Positions 46,071 to 56,761 of a stretch of DNA of 64,000 bases are shown piece by piece. The DNA is taken from positions 41,892 through 105,891 of the forward strand of contig WRPF01000010.1 in NCBI GenBank assembly GCA_009773335.1. Reading direction: 5' to 3'. This stretch comes from Caulobacteraceae bacterium (GTDB lineage Bacteria > Pseudomonadota > Alphaproteobacteria > Caulobacterales > Aquidulcibacteraceae). Below the pieces are notes generated by a model, which was not told the DNA's origin, did no database searches, and saw nothing but the letters and a program-made list of their open reading frames with translations. Within the stretch, counting starts at the first letter, position 1. The number at the start of each line of letters is the position of its first letter. The position numbers and the translations under genes are program-made.

Positions 46071-47846
46071 GTGCTCATCAATCGACGAAAGCTCTTAGGT
46101 GGCGTTGGCTTGACCGGCGCCGGCCTCGCATTTTCCGGCGTGCTGCCCGCCTGGGCGCAATCGGCTTCGATGAACGGCGCGCATGCGCCTGCGGCGCTGA
46201 GCGGCGCGGACATCGCTCTCAGAATATCGCAATCGCACCTCACGTTGGACGGTCGCCAAGGCCATGCGACGACGATCAACGGAACGGTTCCGGGGCCGTT
46301 GATCCGGCTGCGCGAAGGCCAGAATGTGCGTCTCTCCGTGACCAATGAACTCGACGAGGACACGTCCATTCACTGGCACGGCCTGATCGTGCCATTCCAA
46401 ATGGACGGGGTGCCCGGCGTAAGTTTTCCCGGAATCCGGCCGCGCGAAACATTTTTCTATGAATTCCCGGTTCGGCAGTCCGGCACCTATTGGTATCACA
46501 GCCATTCCGGTCTTCAGGAGCAGGAGGGCCACTACGGTCCTATCGTCATCGATCCGGCTGGGGCGGACCCCGTTCAATACGATCGTGAATATGTCGTTGT
46601 CCTTTCCGACTACAGCTTCATGCACGCGCACACGATCTACAAGCGTCTGAAGCAGCAATCGGGCGCGTTCAATATGCAACGCCAGACTGTTGATGGCTTG
46701 CTGGCTGGACGCGATCAATCGTTCGCGGATCGCCGCGAATGGGCGGGCATGCGTATGGACCCCACGGACATCTCGGATGTGACGGGGGCTGCGTACAAAT
46801 TCCTGATCAATGGGCATGGACCGCAGGACAATTGGACGGCACTCTTTCGTCCGAGCGAGCGCGTTCGTCTGCGTTTCATCAATGCGGCGGCGATGACGAT
46901 CTTCAATGTTCGCATTCCGGGGCTCGCGATGGATGTTGTCGCCGCCGATGGACAATACGTCCGGCCTGTGCGTGTCGATGAGTTTCAGATCGCGAACGCA
47001 GAAACATACGATGTGATCGTCACACCCACCGAAGACCGCGCTTTTTCGATCGTTGCAGAAACGGTAGATCGCTCCGGGATGGCGCGCGCGACGCTCGCGC
47101 CGCGTTCCGGCACTGCCGCCGAGGTTCCGCCGTTGCGGGCGCGCCCGCTCGCCACCATGCGTGACATGGGCATGGACATGAGCGGAGGAATGGCGTGGCC
47201 GGGCGCAGCGCCAGCAGATAGCGGCGCAATGCCGGGCATGGAGCACGGCGCCCAAGGTGGCATGTCTATGGATATGGGCGGCATGGATATGTCGATGCGC
47301 AATCCGGAGAACGCGCCACAGGTCGTGATGGGACCGGGTGTGCAGACCATTGCCCCAATGCCTGCCGATCGCATGGGCGATCGCGGCCAGGGTCTCGACG
47401 ATGTCGATCACAGGGTTCTAGTTTACACCGATCTGCAATCACTCACGCCGAACCCCGATCTGCGCGCGCCGTCGCGCGAGCTTCAATTACACCTGACCGG
47501 CAACATGGAGCGCTTCATGTGGTCGTTCGACGGTCAGCGCTTTAGTGAAGTTACAGCGCCGATTCCATTTCGGCTGAATGAGCGGGTGCGTGTCACGCTT
47601 GTGAACGACTCGATGATGTCGCATCCGATCCACTTGCACGGGCACTTCTTTGAACTTGTCACTGGCGAGCGCGGGCATAGGCCGCGCAAGCACACAGTCA
47701 ATGTGCTTCCCGGCGGCACGGCGATGTTTGATCTGACCGCAGACGCGCCGGGCGACTGGGCGTTCCACTGCCACATGCTCTACCACATGCACGCAGGCAT
47801 GTTCCGCGTTGTGAGCGTGCGACCATTGGAAGGAGCGCGCTCGTGA
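46071..47846 (+). CDS. copA: multicopper oxidase CopA (copper resistance)
   Basis: A 591-residue periplasmic multicopper oxidase with a twin-arginine signal (NRRKLLGGVGLTGAGLAF). The copper ligands appear as HWHGLIVPFQ, YWYHSHSGLQ, HPIHLHGHFFEL and FHCHMLYHMHAGMF. A Met-rich insert near residues 360-415 (MGMDMSG, MSMDMGGMDMSM) would bind extra Cu(I), which the enzyme oxidises to Cu(II). The GTG start follows GAGGA. Its stop overlaps copB by four bases. The name is shared with, but differs from, the P-type ATPase CopA. Confidence 0.94.
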   Translation: MLINRRKLLGGVGLTGAGLAFSGVLPAWAQSASMNGAHAPAALSGADIALRISQSHLTLDGRQGHATTINGTVPGPLIRLREGQNVRLSVTNELDEDTSIHWHGLIVPFQMDGVPGVSFPGIRPRETFFYEFPVRQSGTYWYHSHSGLQEQEGHYGPIVIDPAGADPVQYDREYVVVLSDYSFMHAHTIYKRLKQQSGAFNMQRQTVDGLLAGRDQSFADRREWAGMRMDPTDISDVTGAAYKFLINGHGPQDNWTALFRPSERVRLRFINAAAMTIFNVRIPGLAMDVVAADGQYVRPVRVDEFQIANAETYDVIVTPTEDRAFSIVAETVDRSGMARATLAPRSGTAAEVPPLRARPLATMRDMGMDMSGGMAWPGAAPADSGAMPGMEHGAQGGMSMDMGGMDMSMRNPENAPQVVMGPGVQTIAPMPADRMGDRGQGLDDVDHRVLVYTDLQSLTPNPDLRAPSRELQLHLTGNMERFMWSFDGQRFSEVTAPIPFRLNERVRVTLVNDSMMSHPIHLHGHFFELVTGERGHRPRKHTVNVLPGGTAMFDLTADAPGDWAFHCHMLYHMHAGMFRVVSVRPLEGARS

Positions 47847-48877
47847 GAACACTCGCGCTTTCCGCCGCCTTTGTGATTGTCGTCGTGTCGCCCGCAATCG
47901 CACAGTCGATGCCGGACATACCTGATATGCAGGACATGGGGCATTCAGCTCATCTGAGGCCGCCCCCCCCGCCGTCGCCTGCCGGAACGCAACCGCAACG
48001 GCAAACGCCGCCCGCGAGAGAGGCCGCTCCCGCTCAGCAGTCATCGGAGACCGTGGCGCCGCCCGGCGATACGCAGAGCATGGGTCACGGCGCGATGGAT
48101 CACGCTACAATGTTGGACGCGACCGCCGAGGAGAGTGTCGGAAACGAGCCTGCGCCTGTCCCGCCTGCCGATCATCCAGCAGATGCATTTTTCGATCCCG
48201 CTACCATGCAGGCCGCGCGGGATCAGTTGCGTCGCGAGCATGGCGGCACTCTAACTTCCAGAGTGATGCTGAACCTTGCTGAGTATCAGCCTCGCGATGG
48301 TGAGGATGGCTATCGCTGGGAGGGCGAAGCCCGCTACGGGGGTGACATTCATCGCTTCGTCCTGAGAACGGAGGGCGAGGGCGGTGTGGACACCGGTTTG
48401 GAAGCGGCGGAGCTGCAGGCGCTCTATTCTCGCGCCGTCACGCCTTACTTCGATTTGCAAGTCGGCATCCGCCAGGACTTCGAGCCCACGCCGCAACGCA
48501 CCTACGCAACCGTCGGGTTTGAGGGCCTCGCGCCGTACTGGTTCGATGTGCAAGGCGCGCTGTTCCTGTCAGGCCACGGCGACGTGCTTGGTCGCGCGGA
48601 GGGTACGTATGACCTGCGCCTCATGCAGCGCCTCATTCTGCAGCCGCGCGCCGAGATGAACTTGGCTGCGCAAGATATCCCCGAGATCGGCATCGGCTCT
48701 GGCGTCTCAAATCTCGAACTCGGCGTGCGCTTGCGATACGAAATTCGGCGTAACTTCGCACCATATGTCGGCATCTCTTACGATGAAAAATTTGGCGACA
48801 CCGCCGATTTCGCGCGGGCCGCTGGCGAAGATCCGTCCCGCGCCAGTCTCGTGTTTGGTCTGCGCGCTTGGTTCTAG
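47843..48877 (+). CDS. copB: copper resistance outer-membrane protein CopB
   Basis: A 344-residue protein: a signal peptide, a Pro/His/Met-rich region to ~110 (DIPDMQDMGHSAH, SMGHGAMDHATM) and a ~230-residue beta-barrel (YRWEGEARYGGDIHRFVLRT, YFDLQVGIRQDFEP) ending VFGLRAWF, with a C-terminal Phe typical of outer-membrane proteins. It works with CopA in the pco/cop resistance pathway. It starts with GTG overlapping the copA stop. Confidence 0.92.
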   Translation: MRTLALSAAFVIVVVSPAIAQSMPDIPDMQDMGHSAHLRPPPPPSPAGTQPQRQTPPAREAAPAQQSSETVAPPGDTQSMGHGAMDHATMLDATAEESVGNEPAPVPPADHPADAFFDPATMQAARDQLRREHGGTLTSRVMLNLAEYQPRDGEDGYRWEGEARYGGDIHRFVLRTEGEGGVDTGLEAAELQALYSRAVTPYFDLQVGIRQDFEPTPQRTYATVGFEGLAPYWFDVQGALFLSGHGDVLGRAEGTYDLRLMQRLILQPRAEMNLAAQDIPEIGIGSGVSNLELGVRLRYEIRRNFAPYVGISYDEKFGDTADFARAAGEDPSRASLVFGLRAWF

Positions 48878-48889
48878 GGCGTCCGGCTT

Positions 48890-49462
48890 TCAGTCGTTCG
48901 CCGGCAGCGACAGCTGCCGGGCGAGTATCTGACGGGCGCGATAGATGCGTGTTTCGATCGCCTTCGGGCTGACATTGAGAACGCGCGCGGCTTCCTTCTG
49001 CGACAGCCCCTCAAAGAGCGTGAGGATCAGAACTTCCTTGAGCGAAGGCGGCAGCGCCGCCAGTCGCGCATCAAGGGCGGCGAGCAGAGCTTCCTGGTCG
49101 GCGTTATCGGCGGGCGTTGGCGCGGCGATCTCTCTTGGCGATGCATCGATGGATTCGGCGGCGAAGAAGAAGCGCCGGACCTGCCGGCGGCGGCTCCAGT
49201 CGCGACACTTATTGAGAGCGATGCGCCGCAACCACGCGGGCAACGGCCTGGTCTTGTCGAAGCCGGAAAGTGCGCTCCACGCGGAGACGAAGGTCTCCTG
49301 GACAATGTCATACGCCTCATCGGCATCGCCGACATACCGCCGGACAAAGCGATAGATCGCTTCCTTGTGCCTGCGCATGATCTCGGTGAACGCACGACTG
49401 TCGCCGGCGAGCGCCGCCGCGACGAGCGCAGCGTCGTCACGCGCGCCAGGCTCCGAGGTCAT
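48890..49462 (-). CDS. ECF sigma factor (CnrH-like)
   Basis: A 190-residue ECF sigma factor: region 2 (FTEIMRRHKEAIYRFVRRYVGD, DAYDIVQETF-like segment) and region 4 (LPPSLKEVLILTLFEGLSQKEA, SPKAIETRIYRAR). It overlaps the sensor gene upstream by four bases. With the next two genes it forms a CnrYXH-type set, which would direct transcription when periplasmic metal is sensed. It is convergent with copB, 12 bases away. Confidence 0.9.
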   Translation of the reverse strand: MTSEPGARDDAALVAAALAGDSRAFTEIMRRHKEAIYRFVRRYVGDADEAYDIVQETFVSAWSALSGFDKTRPLPAWLRRIALNKCRDWSRRRQVRRFFFAAESIDASPREIAAPTPADNADQEALLAALDARLAALPPSLKEVLILTLFEGLSQKEAARVLNVSPKAIETRIYRARQILARQLSLPAND

Positions 49463-49899
49463 GGGGTCTCGGCGGTTAGCGCTGACACCACTGTATTGTC
49501 GAAAACCTCCTTCTGATCCGGAGTCAGAACTTCGCGCATGGCGAAGACATGCTGGATCATCTCGGTCTGGAGCTGGCCCATCGCGTGATGGAAGCGTTCG
49601 ACGGCGGCGCTGACGCGGGAACCATAGCCGTGTTCATCGCGAATCGCGGAGGCCAGTTCGGCGTTCGCCGCGCGCATCTCCATTTCGAGCGCTTCGCGCC
49701 GGACGCGAAAGGCGCTTTCGAGGTTTTCGATCTGGCGCGTCTGGGCGGGCGTGAGATGCAATTCGCGATGAATGACTTCGTGGAGCGTCGCCTGATGCTG
49801 ATTGCGGTCGAAAATCAGCTTGCCGAGTCCGACGCCGGCAAAGCCCGCCGCCAGCGCGACGACCACCGTGATGAGGAGCCCGCGCAGGCGCGGCGTCAC
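49459..49899 (-). CDS. periplasmic metal sensor, CnrX-like
   Basis: A 146-residue protein with an N-terminal membrane anchor (LLITVVVALAAGFAGVGLGKL) and a helical periplasmic domain containing HEVIHRELHLTPAQTRQIENLE, the His-rich helix-turn pattern of CnrX/CzcX heavy-metal sensors. It would bind metal and release the anti-sigma factor. The GTG start overlaps the previous gene's stop. Confidence 0.85.
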   Translation of the reverse strand: MTPRLRGLLITVVVALAAGFAGVGLGKLIFDRNQHQATLHEVIHRELHLTPAQTRQIENLESAFRVRREALEMEMRAANAELASAIRDEHGYGSRVSAAVERFHHAMGQLQTEMIQHVFAMREVLTPDQKEVFDNTVVSALTAETP

Positions 49900-50171
49900 T
49901 GGCCGCCCTCAAGCAGTGTGGAGGGCGCGAGCGACGAGTGGATCGCGAATGGAGAGCTTTCCGGCTGTGCTGCGGCGACGCCGCCCGCCAGCGCTCCAAA
50001 ACTCAGCATGACCGCCGCGAGTGCTGCCCGCCAGCCCCATACGCCGCCCTGCGGCGCCTCAAACCGGATGGCGTCGATGCGCGCCCATACGCCGGGCTCA
50101 AGCTGATCAAGCTGACGGTCGTTGACTGCGTCGCGCAGCCGGTCGAGGAATTTGTCGAGATCGGTGTTCAT
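49896..50171 (-). CDS. anti-sigma factor, CnrY-like
   Basis: A 91-residue protein with a cytoplasmic helical N-terminus (DKFLDRLRDAVNDRQLDQLEPG) and one membrane helix (RAALAAVMLSFGALAGGVAAA). Size and topology match CnrY, which holds the sigma factor at the membrane. It is the first gene of the three. Sequence similarity alone is weak, so context carries the call. Confidence 0.72.
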   Translation of the reverse strand: MNTDLDKFLDRLRDAVNDRQLDQLEPGVWARIDAIRFEAPQGGVWGWRAALAAVMLSFGALAGGVAAAQPESSPFAIHSSLAPSTLLEGGQ

Positions 50172-50326
50172 AAGCGCCTATTGTCAGACTTCGCTCTATA
50201 TACGCACGGATCGGGCTGATCCCTCAACGGCGATGCCCACTGGGCGCGAGGGATTTGGCCGGCGCCTGCGTATATTCAATAGCGGCTTCGCGTATCGGCG
50301 GAGCCCGAACCGCAGGCAAGTCTTCC

Positions 50327-50827
50327 ATGATGGTCACCCATTTGTCGCCGCCGAACCGGCGCGTTGTGCTGAGGCCGGCGGCAGCGGGGGCGGCTTTTAG
50401 CGGCCTGGAGGCCTGTGCGGCGAGCCTCCGTGTCTTCACGATGGTCGCCAACAGGGGACGCAGGCTGTGCAGTTGCTGTCACGGCTGGACGACGCTGATG
50501 CAGCGCTCTGCCCGCTTCAACGCCACTGTGCGCGATGAAGCGGATATGTCGGCGCCGACGCGTCGCCTTGGTGTGCCGGACGATCTTGCATCGTGCCACA
50601 CGGTCGAAGTTGAGGGTTATGTCATTGAGGGGCGCGTCCCTCCCGAGGACATCGTTCGATCGCTTGAGCAACGCCCAACGGGCGTCCGGGGTCTTGCCGT
50701 CCCAGGCATGCCCATTGGATCGCCCGGTATGGAACGGACCGGAGGGGGGCGGGACGCTTGTGATGTGATCGCGTTCCGGGACGATGGCGGACGAGACGTC
50801 TTCACACACTACCCGGCGCTGTCTTGA
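50327..50827 (+). CDS. DUF411 metal-binding protein
   Basis: A 166-residue protein with the DUF411 core: a CSCCHGW metal motif (usually CGCC), LGVPDDLASCHTVEVEGYVIEG, PPEDI and GLAVPGMPIGSPGME. The family is found beside copper and silver resistance genes and is thought to bind metal. A poorly hydrophobic N-terminus means export is uncertain. ATG codons at 50327 and 50330 are both possible. It is divergent from the sigma-factor set. Confidence 0.8.
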   Translation: MMVTHLSPPNRRVVLRPAAAGAAFSGLEACAASLRVFTMVANRGRRLCSCCHGWTTLMQRSARFNATVRDEADMSAPTRRLGVPDDLASCHTVEVEGYVIEGRVPPEDIVRSLEQRPTGVRGLAVPGMPIGSPGMERTGGGRDACDVIAFRDDGGRDVFTHYPALS

Positions 50828-50893
50828 GCGACGTCAATTCGCGGAGACGGGGCTGGGCGCAGTATCGCACGAGAGCGAAAGAGGAGTTTCGCG

Positions 50894-51169
50894 ATGGTCG
50901 ATCAAGTCATGACACGGTTGGGCGTGGTGCACCTTGCAGCCGTGGGCGCGGCGACTGCGGCGGTGCTCTACGCCTTGTGCTGGATCGCCGCTGCGCTCGG
51001 CTATACCGCAGCGTCTCATCTTTATTTGTCGCTATTCACCACGACCGAGCCGGCGACATCACTAGCGGCGCTGCTTCAAGGCGTCTGTCTGTCACTCGGC
51101 TTCGGGGCCGTCACCGGCGTTCTCGTCGCGTTGTTTGCAAATCTGTTCGGATTTCTCGCGCCGCGATGA
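50894..51169 (+). CDS. small membrane protein, DUF5676-like
   Basis: A 91-residue protein with two membrane helices (~10-36 and ~60-86), separated by a short loop. GGAG precedes the ATG region. The arrangement resembles DUF5676 proteins found with copper and mercury genes; I am not fully sure of the family. Location inner membrane, role unknown. Confidence 0.65.
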   Translation: MVDQVMTRLGVVHLAAVGAATAAVLYALCWIAAALGYTAASHLYLSLFTTTEPATSLAALLQGVCLSLGFGAVTGVLVALFANLFGFLAPR

Positions 51170-51191
51170 GCGCTCATTCAGGGAGGCCGTT

Positions 51192-51494
51192 ATGCGTTTC
51201 GCATATCTAGTTCTATCGCCACTTCTGCTCCTGGGCGGGTGCGCCTCAAGCGGCATGGGGCCGCACGCGCATGATATGCAGGGGCAGGCGATGCAGAATT
51301 GCCCGATGGCGTCGCCTCCGCCCGATGGCGGGCAGCAACACGGCGCTATGACGGGCGGTGATCGCGCCGGGCAGATGATGGGCCAAGGTCAAGTGATGCA
51401 GGACATGCATCCAGACGGCACGGCGCATTGTCCAAAGGGCCAGCAGGCCGCACCGGCCACTACAACACCGCCCGCAGATCCCCATCAGCACTGA
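51192..51494 (+). CDS. His/Met-rich lipoprotein
   Basis: A 100-residue lipoprotein (LLLLGGCASS) whose mature part is mostly His, Met, Gln and Gly (HAHDMQGQAMQNCPM, QHGAMTGGDRAGQMMGQGQ) and ends HQH. It is very likely a periplasmic copper sponge. GGAGG precedes the ATG. The stop overlaps the next start. Confidence 0.75.
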   Translation: MRFAYLVLSPLLLLGGCASSGMGPHAHDMQGQAMQNCPMASPPPDGGQQHGAMTGGDRAGQMMGQGQVMQDMHPDGTAHCPKGQQAAPATTTPPADPHQH

Positions 51495-51754
51495 TGGAGG
51501 CTCGCAGGGCTTCTCAAGGACTTGCTCGCGGTTTTCTGATAATGCTGGTGACAGCCGTGGCGGCCGGCGTCGCTTTCTGCATTCCGCGGGAACACTTGGC
51601 GCACGCCTTGGGGTTTGCGCCCTACCTTCTGTTTTTGGCCTGTCCGCTCATGCACCTCTTCACGCGTGGCGGCCACAAGCACGTCACCGGATCGCCAGAC
51701 GCGCAGCCCACAAGTCCGACGCTGGTTGCCACTAATGTTTTCTGCGGCGCGTAG
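51494..51754 (+). CDS. small membrane protein, DUF2933-like
   Basis: An 86-residue protein with two hydrophobic segments (GFLIMLVTAVAAGVAF and ALGFAPYLLFLACPLMHLF) and a His-rich RGGHKH ending of the core. DUF2933 proteins of this size accompany copper ATPases. The start overlaps the lipoprotein stop (TGATG). Its 3' end overlaps the convergent hmrR gene by 23 bases. Confidence 0.68.
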   Translation: MEARRASQGLARGFLIMLVTAVAAGVAFCIPREHLAHALGFAPYLLFLACPLMHLFTRGGHKHVTGSPDAQPTSPTLVATNVFCGA

Positions 51755-52145
51755 CAGGTGGCGTCGCCAGATCGTCAAGGATCGGGCACTCGGATCGCTC
51801 GTCGCCATGGCAGTGCTGTGCAAGGTCGCGAAGCGTGCGCAACACCGCCCGCGTTTCCTTCATGCGTCGCTCAAGGTCGGTAATATGCGCTTCTGCGAGA
51901 CGCTTCACCTCGCGCGAAGGTCGCTTGCGGTCGCGCCACAGCGTCAACAGCGCGCCAACCTCTTCCAGCGAAAAGCCGAGATCGCGCGTGCGGCGGATGA
52001 ACTGCAGAACCGATACGTCGGCATCGCCATAGTCCCGATAGCCGTTATCGCGGCGCGCGGCCGGTTTCAGGAGCGCGACGCTTTCGTAGTATCGGATCAT
52101 CTTGGCGGATACGCCGGAGCGATCGGCGGCCTCGCTGATGTTCAT
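51732..52145 (-). CDS. hmrR: copper-responsive MerR-family regulator HmrR/CueR
   Basis: A 137-residue regulator: an N-terminal MerR helix-turn-helix (MNISEAADRSGVSAKMIRYYE), a long dimerization helix, and a C-terminal Cu(I)-binding loop with two cysteines eight residues apart (CHGDERSECPIL). It activates the divergent ATPase promoter by untwisting its 19-base spacer on binding Cu(I) or Ag(I). Confidence 0.93.
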   Translation of the reverse strand: MNISEAADRSGVSAKMIRYYESVALLKPAARRDNGYRDYGDADVSVLQFIRRTRDLGFSLEEVGALLTLWRDRKRPSREVKRLAEAHITDLERRMKETRAVLRTLRDLAQHCHGDERSECPILDDLATPPATRRRKH

Positions 52146-52175
52146 GATGCTGTTTCACCGTTGAAATTTTCTGTG

Positions 52176-52206
52176 TTGACCTTCCCACTGTGGGAAGGTG
52201 CAGCTT
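52176..52206 (+). promoter_or_regulatory. CueR/HmrR-type promoter of the copper ATPase
   Basis: TTGACC (-35) and CAGCTT (weak -10) are separated by 19 bases that hold most of the perfect dyad ACCTTCCCA-CTG-TGGGAAGGT (52179-52199). This is the E. coli copA promoter plan. Transcription should begin near 52213. Confidence 0.85.
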
Positions 52207-52251
52207 GTTTTGCAAGAGAAACCAGGAGCGCAGTCCGCTGCGTCTGATCCA

Positions 52252-54650
<2,399 letters not shown>

Positions 54651-54654
<4 letters not shown>

Positions 54655-55322
54655 GCATGGAGCGCGGATCAGACCCGGGACGGGAGCCGCCAGCCTATAC
54701 GCCGGCATTGGGCCACAGGGCGCTCACGCCTCTCTACGACGCAGTCATCGCGCTGGCGACGAGGGAGAACCTCTGGCGTGGCCGACTGGTCGATGCGATC
54801 GCCTTGAAGGCTGGCGAACGGCTACTCGATGTGGGCTGCGGAACAGGTTCGCTTCTTGCGACGCTGGCGAGGAGGACGCCGGGCGCTTCGCTCGTCGGAC
54901 TTGATCCGGATGCCGACGTGCTCATACGCGCCAAGCGCCGCGCCGAGGCCGGAGTGTCCTTTGAGCATGGGTTTCTAGACGGGGATTTCGTTTCCTTGCA
55001 CGCGCCATTCGATATTGTGGCAAGTTCCCTGGTGCTGCACCAGACACCACTTGAGACCAAGCGGCGTATTCTCCGGCACATGCGCGAGGCGCTCCGCCCC
55101 GGCGGGCGATTGTGCATCGCGGACTATGGACTGCAAGCCAGCGGTCTCATGCGCATCCTGTTCAGGGCGACGGTGCAGACGCTGGACGGTGTGGAGGATA
55201 CTCAGCCTAACGCCGATGGCGTCTTGCCGGCGTTGATGTCGGAGGCGGGGTTTGTGGATATTGAGGAGATCGCCAGCGTGCCAACGGCCACAGGCGCGAT
55301 CTCGGTCTGGCGCGCGCGATAG
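54651..55322 (+). CDS. SAM-dependent methyltransferase (class I)
   Basis: A 223-residue methyltransferase: motif [18 protein letters not shown], motif II acidic residue in VGLDPDA, and motif [16 protein letters not shown]. The UbiE-like pattern [14 protein letters not shown] is present. Substrate unknown. It is translated together with the copper ATPase through a four-base overlap, which is repeatedly seen in copper operons, but no function can be assigned. Confidence 0.82.
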
Positions 55323-55658
55323 TCGCCTCTCGCCCAGCGGTCCCCGCCGGAGTTAGCGTTGAAGCAGGGATCGCAGGCCCGGCGCCGCGGAGCACCGTGC
55401 GCTCGTGACCAGGCGCTTGCGGATATCGAGGTGCATTTCCATCGCGCCGAGCCGTTCGCGCCGGTCAGACTTGATGCGTTGCCGGACTTTCAGTGCCGCG
55501 AGCGCCTTGCCGAGCTGCGCCGTAGGCTTGCCCGCTTCGAGGTCGACGGTGAATCGCAATCCGGCGCCTGCGGCGCCGGCAAGCTGATCGTGCCAGAGTC
55601 CCAATACACGCTGGTTTTGCGAACGGCTGCGCCGAATTGTTGAGGAGCTATCGCTGCA

Positions 55659-55678
55659 ATTTTCCCGAGCGGGAAAAT
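55659..55678. repeat. perfect inverted repeat ATTTTCCC / GGGAAAAT
   Basis: Eight-base perfect arms with a four-base spacer, followed about 50 bases later by a looser TTTCC...GGAAA pair. It looks like an operator for a dimeric repressor whose gene is not seen here. Confidence 0.4.
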
Positions 55679-55867
55679 GGCGTACTTCGGATGTGCGCTC
55701 AACCCCAATATTTCCCCATCTGGAAAGATCGGATATGGGCACTGGACAGATCCAGGCGTGCACTCGACGTCGAGCCTCATTGCCGAAAAGAGCACATGAA
55801 AACGATGCGAAAACTGGGTAGGTCCAATTCCGCATGGGCGCGATTGAAGTTCAAAAAGATCAATTAA

Positions 55868-55921
55868 ATGAATGATATAAACCGCCGTTTTGCCGTGGCC
55901 CCGTTGATGGATTGGAGTGAA
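55868..55921 (+). pseudogene. dusA: 5' fragment of dusA (attachment-site remnant 2)
   Basis: The frame reads MNDINRRFAVAPLMDWSE and then leaves the DusA pattern, ending at 56056. It matches the N-terminus of DusA, as does the fragment at 20787, but the two differ at many bases, so they came from different sources. It lies in the same orientation and is also missing the rest of the gene, which must lie to the right of the window or be lost. No integrase is found beside this copy. Confidence 0.75.
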
Positions 55922-56374
55922 AGATCAATCATTTCAATTAGAATGCTGGCCACCTGTGCACTCCGTGTGCGATTTCGACGGCCAGTCTCTCAATTCGTGA
56001 ACGCGCGTGTGCACTGCGCGCGCAACGCGCAGACGAGGAGATTGCGGGAAGAGTAGGGGCGTTGCGCGCGCGGGTTCGCGTCTTGGCTAGCAGTGCGCGG
56101 CGCCTACTAAACAGCGCGTGCGTCATCGAAAGTTCATCGCCGTATTCGCGACTCCTGCGAGTGCGTCGAGTCCGTCCGGCTACTCCGCTTGCGCCGGCGC
56201 TGCGTTAGCATATCCGCTTGGCGCCTCTCCTTGTTTTGATAGATCGCCGCTACGCTGTCCGCCGATACAGCAGGCCACTGCAGTGGCTGAGCGAGCGAGT
56301 GACGATCGGCGAGACTATGTGCGAGCGAAGTGACTTGTCCGCACGCTGCCGCCCCTTGTCGCCGCCAGATCAAT

Positions 56375-56406
56375 GCGCTCCGCCGCCCGGGCGGACGGCG
56401 GAGCGC
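56375..56406 (-). terminator. hairpin terminator-like structure after cusF2
   Basis: Perfect eleven-base arms GCGCTCCGCCG / CGGCGGAGCGC with a ten-base loop, only five bases beyond the end of the second cus operon. No U-tract is present. It is placed like the hairpin after the first operon. Confidence 0.55.
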
Positions 56407-56410
56407 AACC

Positions 56411-56761
56411 TCACTGTTTCTCCAACATCGTCAGTGTCTGGGAGTCTGTTCCCGATTTGAGTTCGAACGCCACGTGATCGCCGGCGCGAACGTCCTTCAG
56501 CATGTCGGCGTTTTCAGCCTTGAACTGCATGGTCATGGCGGGCCACTGGATGGCGGCGATCGGCTCGTGGTCGAGAGTGATGGTCCCCGCTGCGAGATCA
56601 ACGGCCTTCACCATGCCTTCGCCGCGTATCGGGCCTGTCGCAGCGGGGGCCTCCGGTGACGCCATATGATCGGCCGCGGACTTTGGCGCTTCCTGCGAAC
56701 AAGCCACTACGGCAAGTGCAAGCGCGCCGGACCCGATCAAAGCGAGGAACGTTCGTTTCAT
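56411..56761 (-). CDS. cusF: CusF-like periplasmic copper-binding lipoprotein (copy 2)
   Basis: A 116-residue protein with a lipobox (LAVVACSQE) and a CusF fold: His in LDHEPI and Trp/Met/Met in [10 protein letters not shown]. It is closely similar to copy 1 (QWPAM core and leader). It ends the second cus operon and overlaps cusA by four bases. A frame reaching 56953 is open but runs inside cusA; the ATG at 56761 starts a clean signal peptide. Confidence 0.88.
   Translation of the reverse strand: MKRTFLALIGSGALALAVVACSQEAPKSAADHMASPEAPAATGPIRGEGMVKAVDLAAGTITLDHEPIAAIQWPAMTMQFKAENADMLKDVRAGDHVAFELKSGTDSQTLTMLEKQ

Larger units (their letters stand above)
55323..56410. other. gene-poor stretch between resistance blocks
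   Basis: This ~1.1 kb has no gene I can support. Frames at 55353-55835 (minus) and 55359-55643 (plus) show no family. A minus segment RVLGLWHDQLAG is faintly like the start of HipA but is not followed by more. It holds the inverted repeat ATTTTCCC-GAGC-GGGAAAAT (55659-55678), the second dusA fragment and a terminator-like hairpin. Confidence 0.45.

Noticed and set aside
55353..55835. Possible HipA-like gene
   Set aside because: Only a short segment (RVLGLWHDQLAG) hints at HipA; the rest has no kinase motif and no good start.
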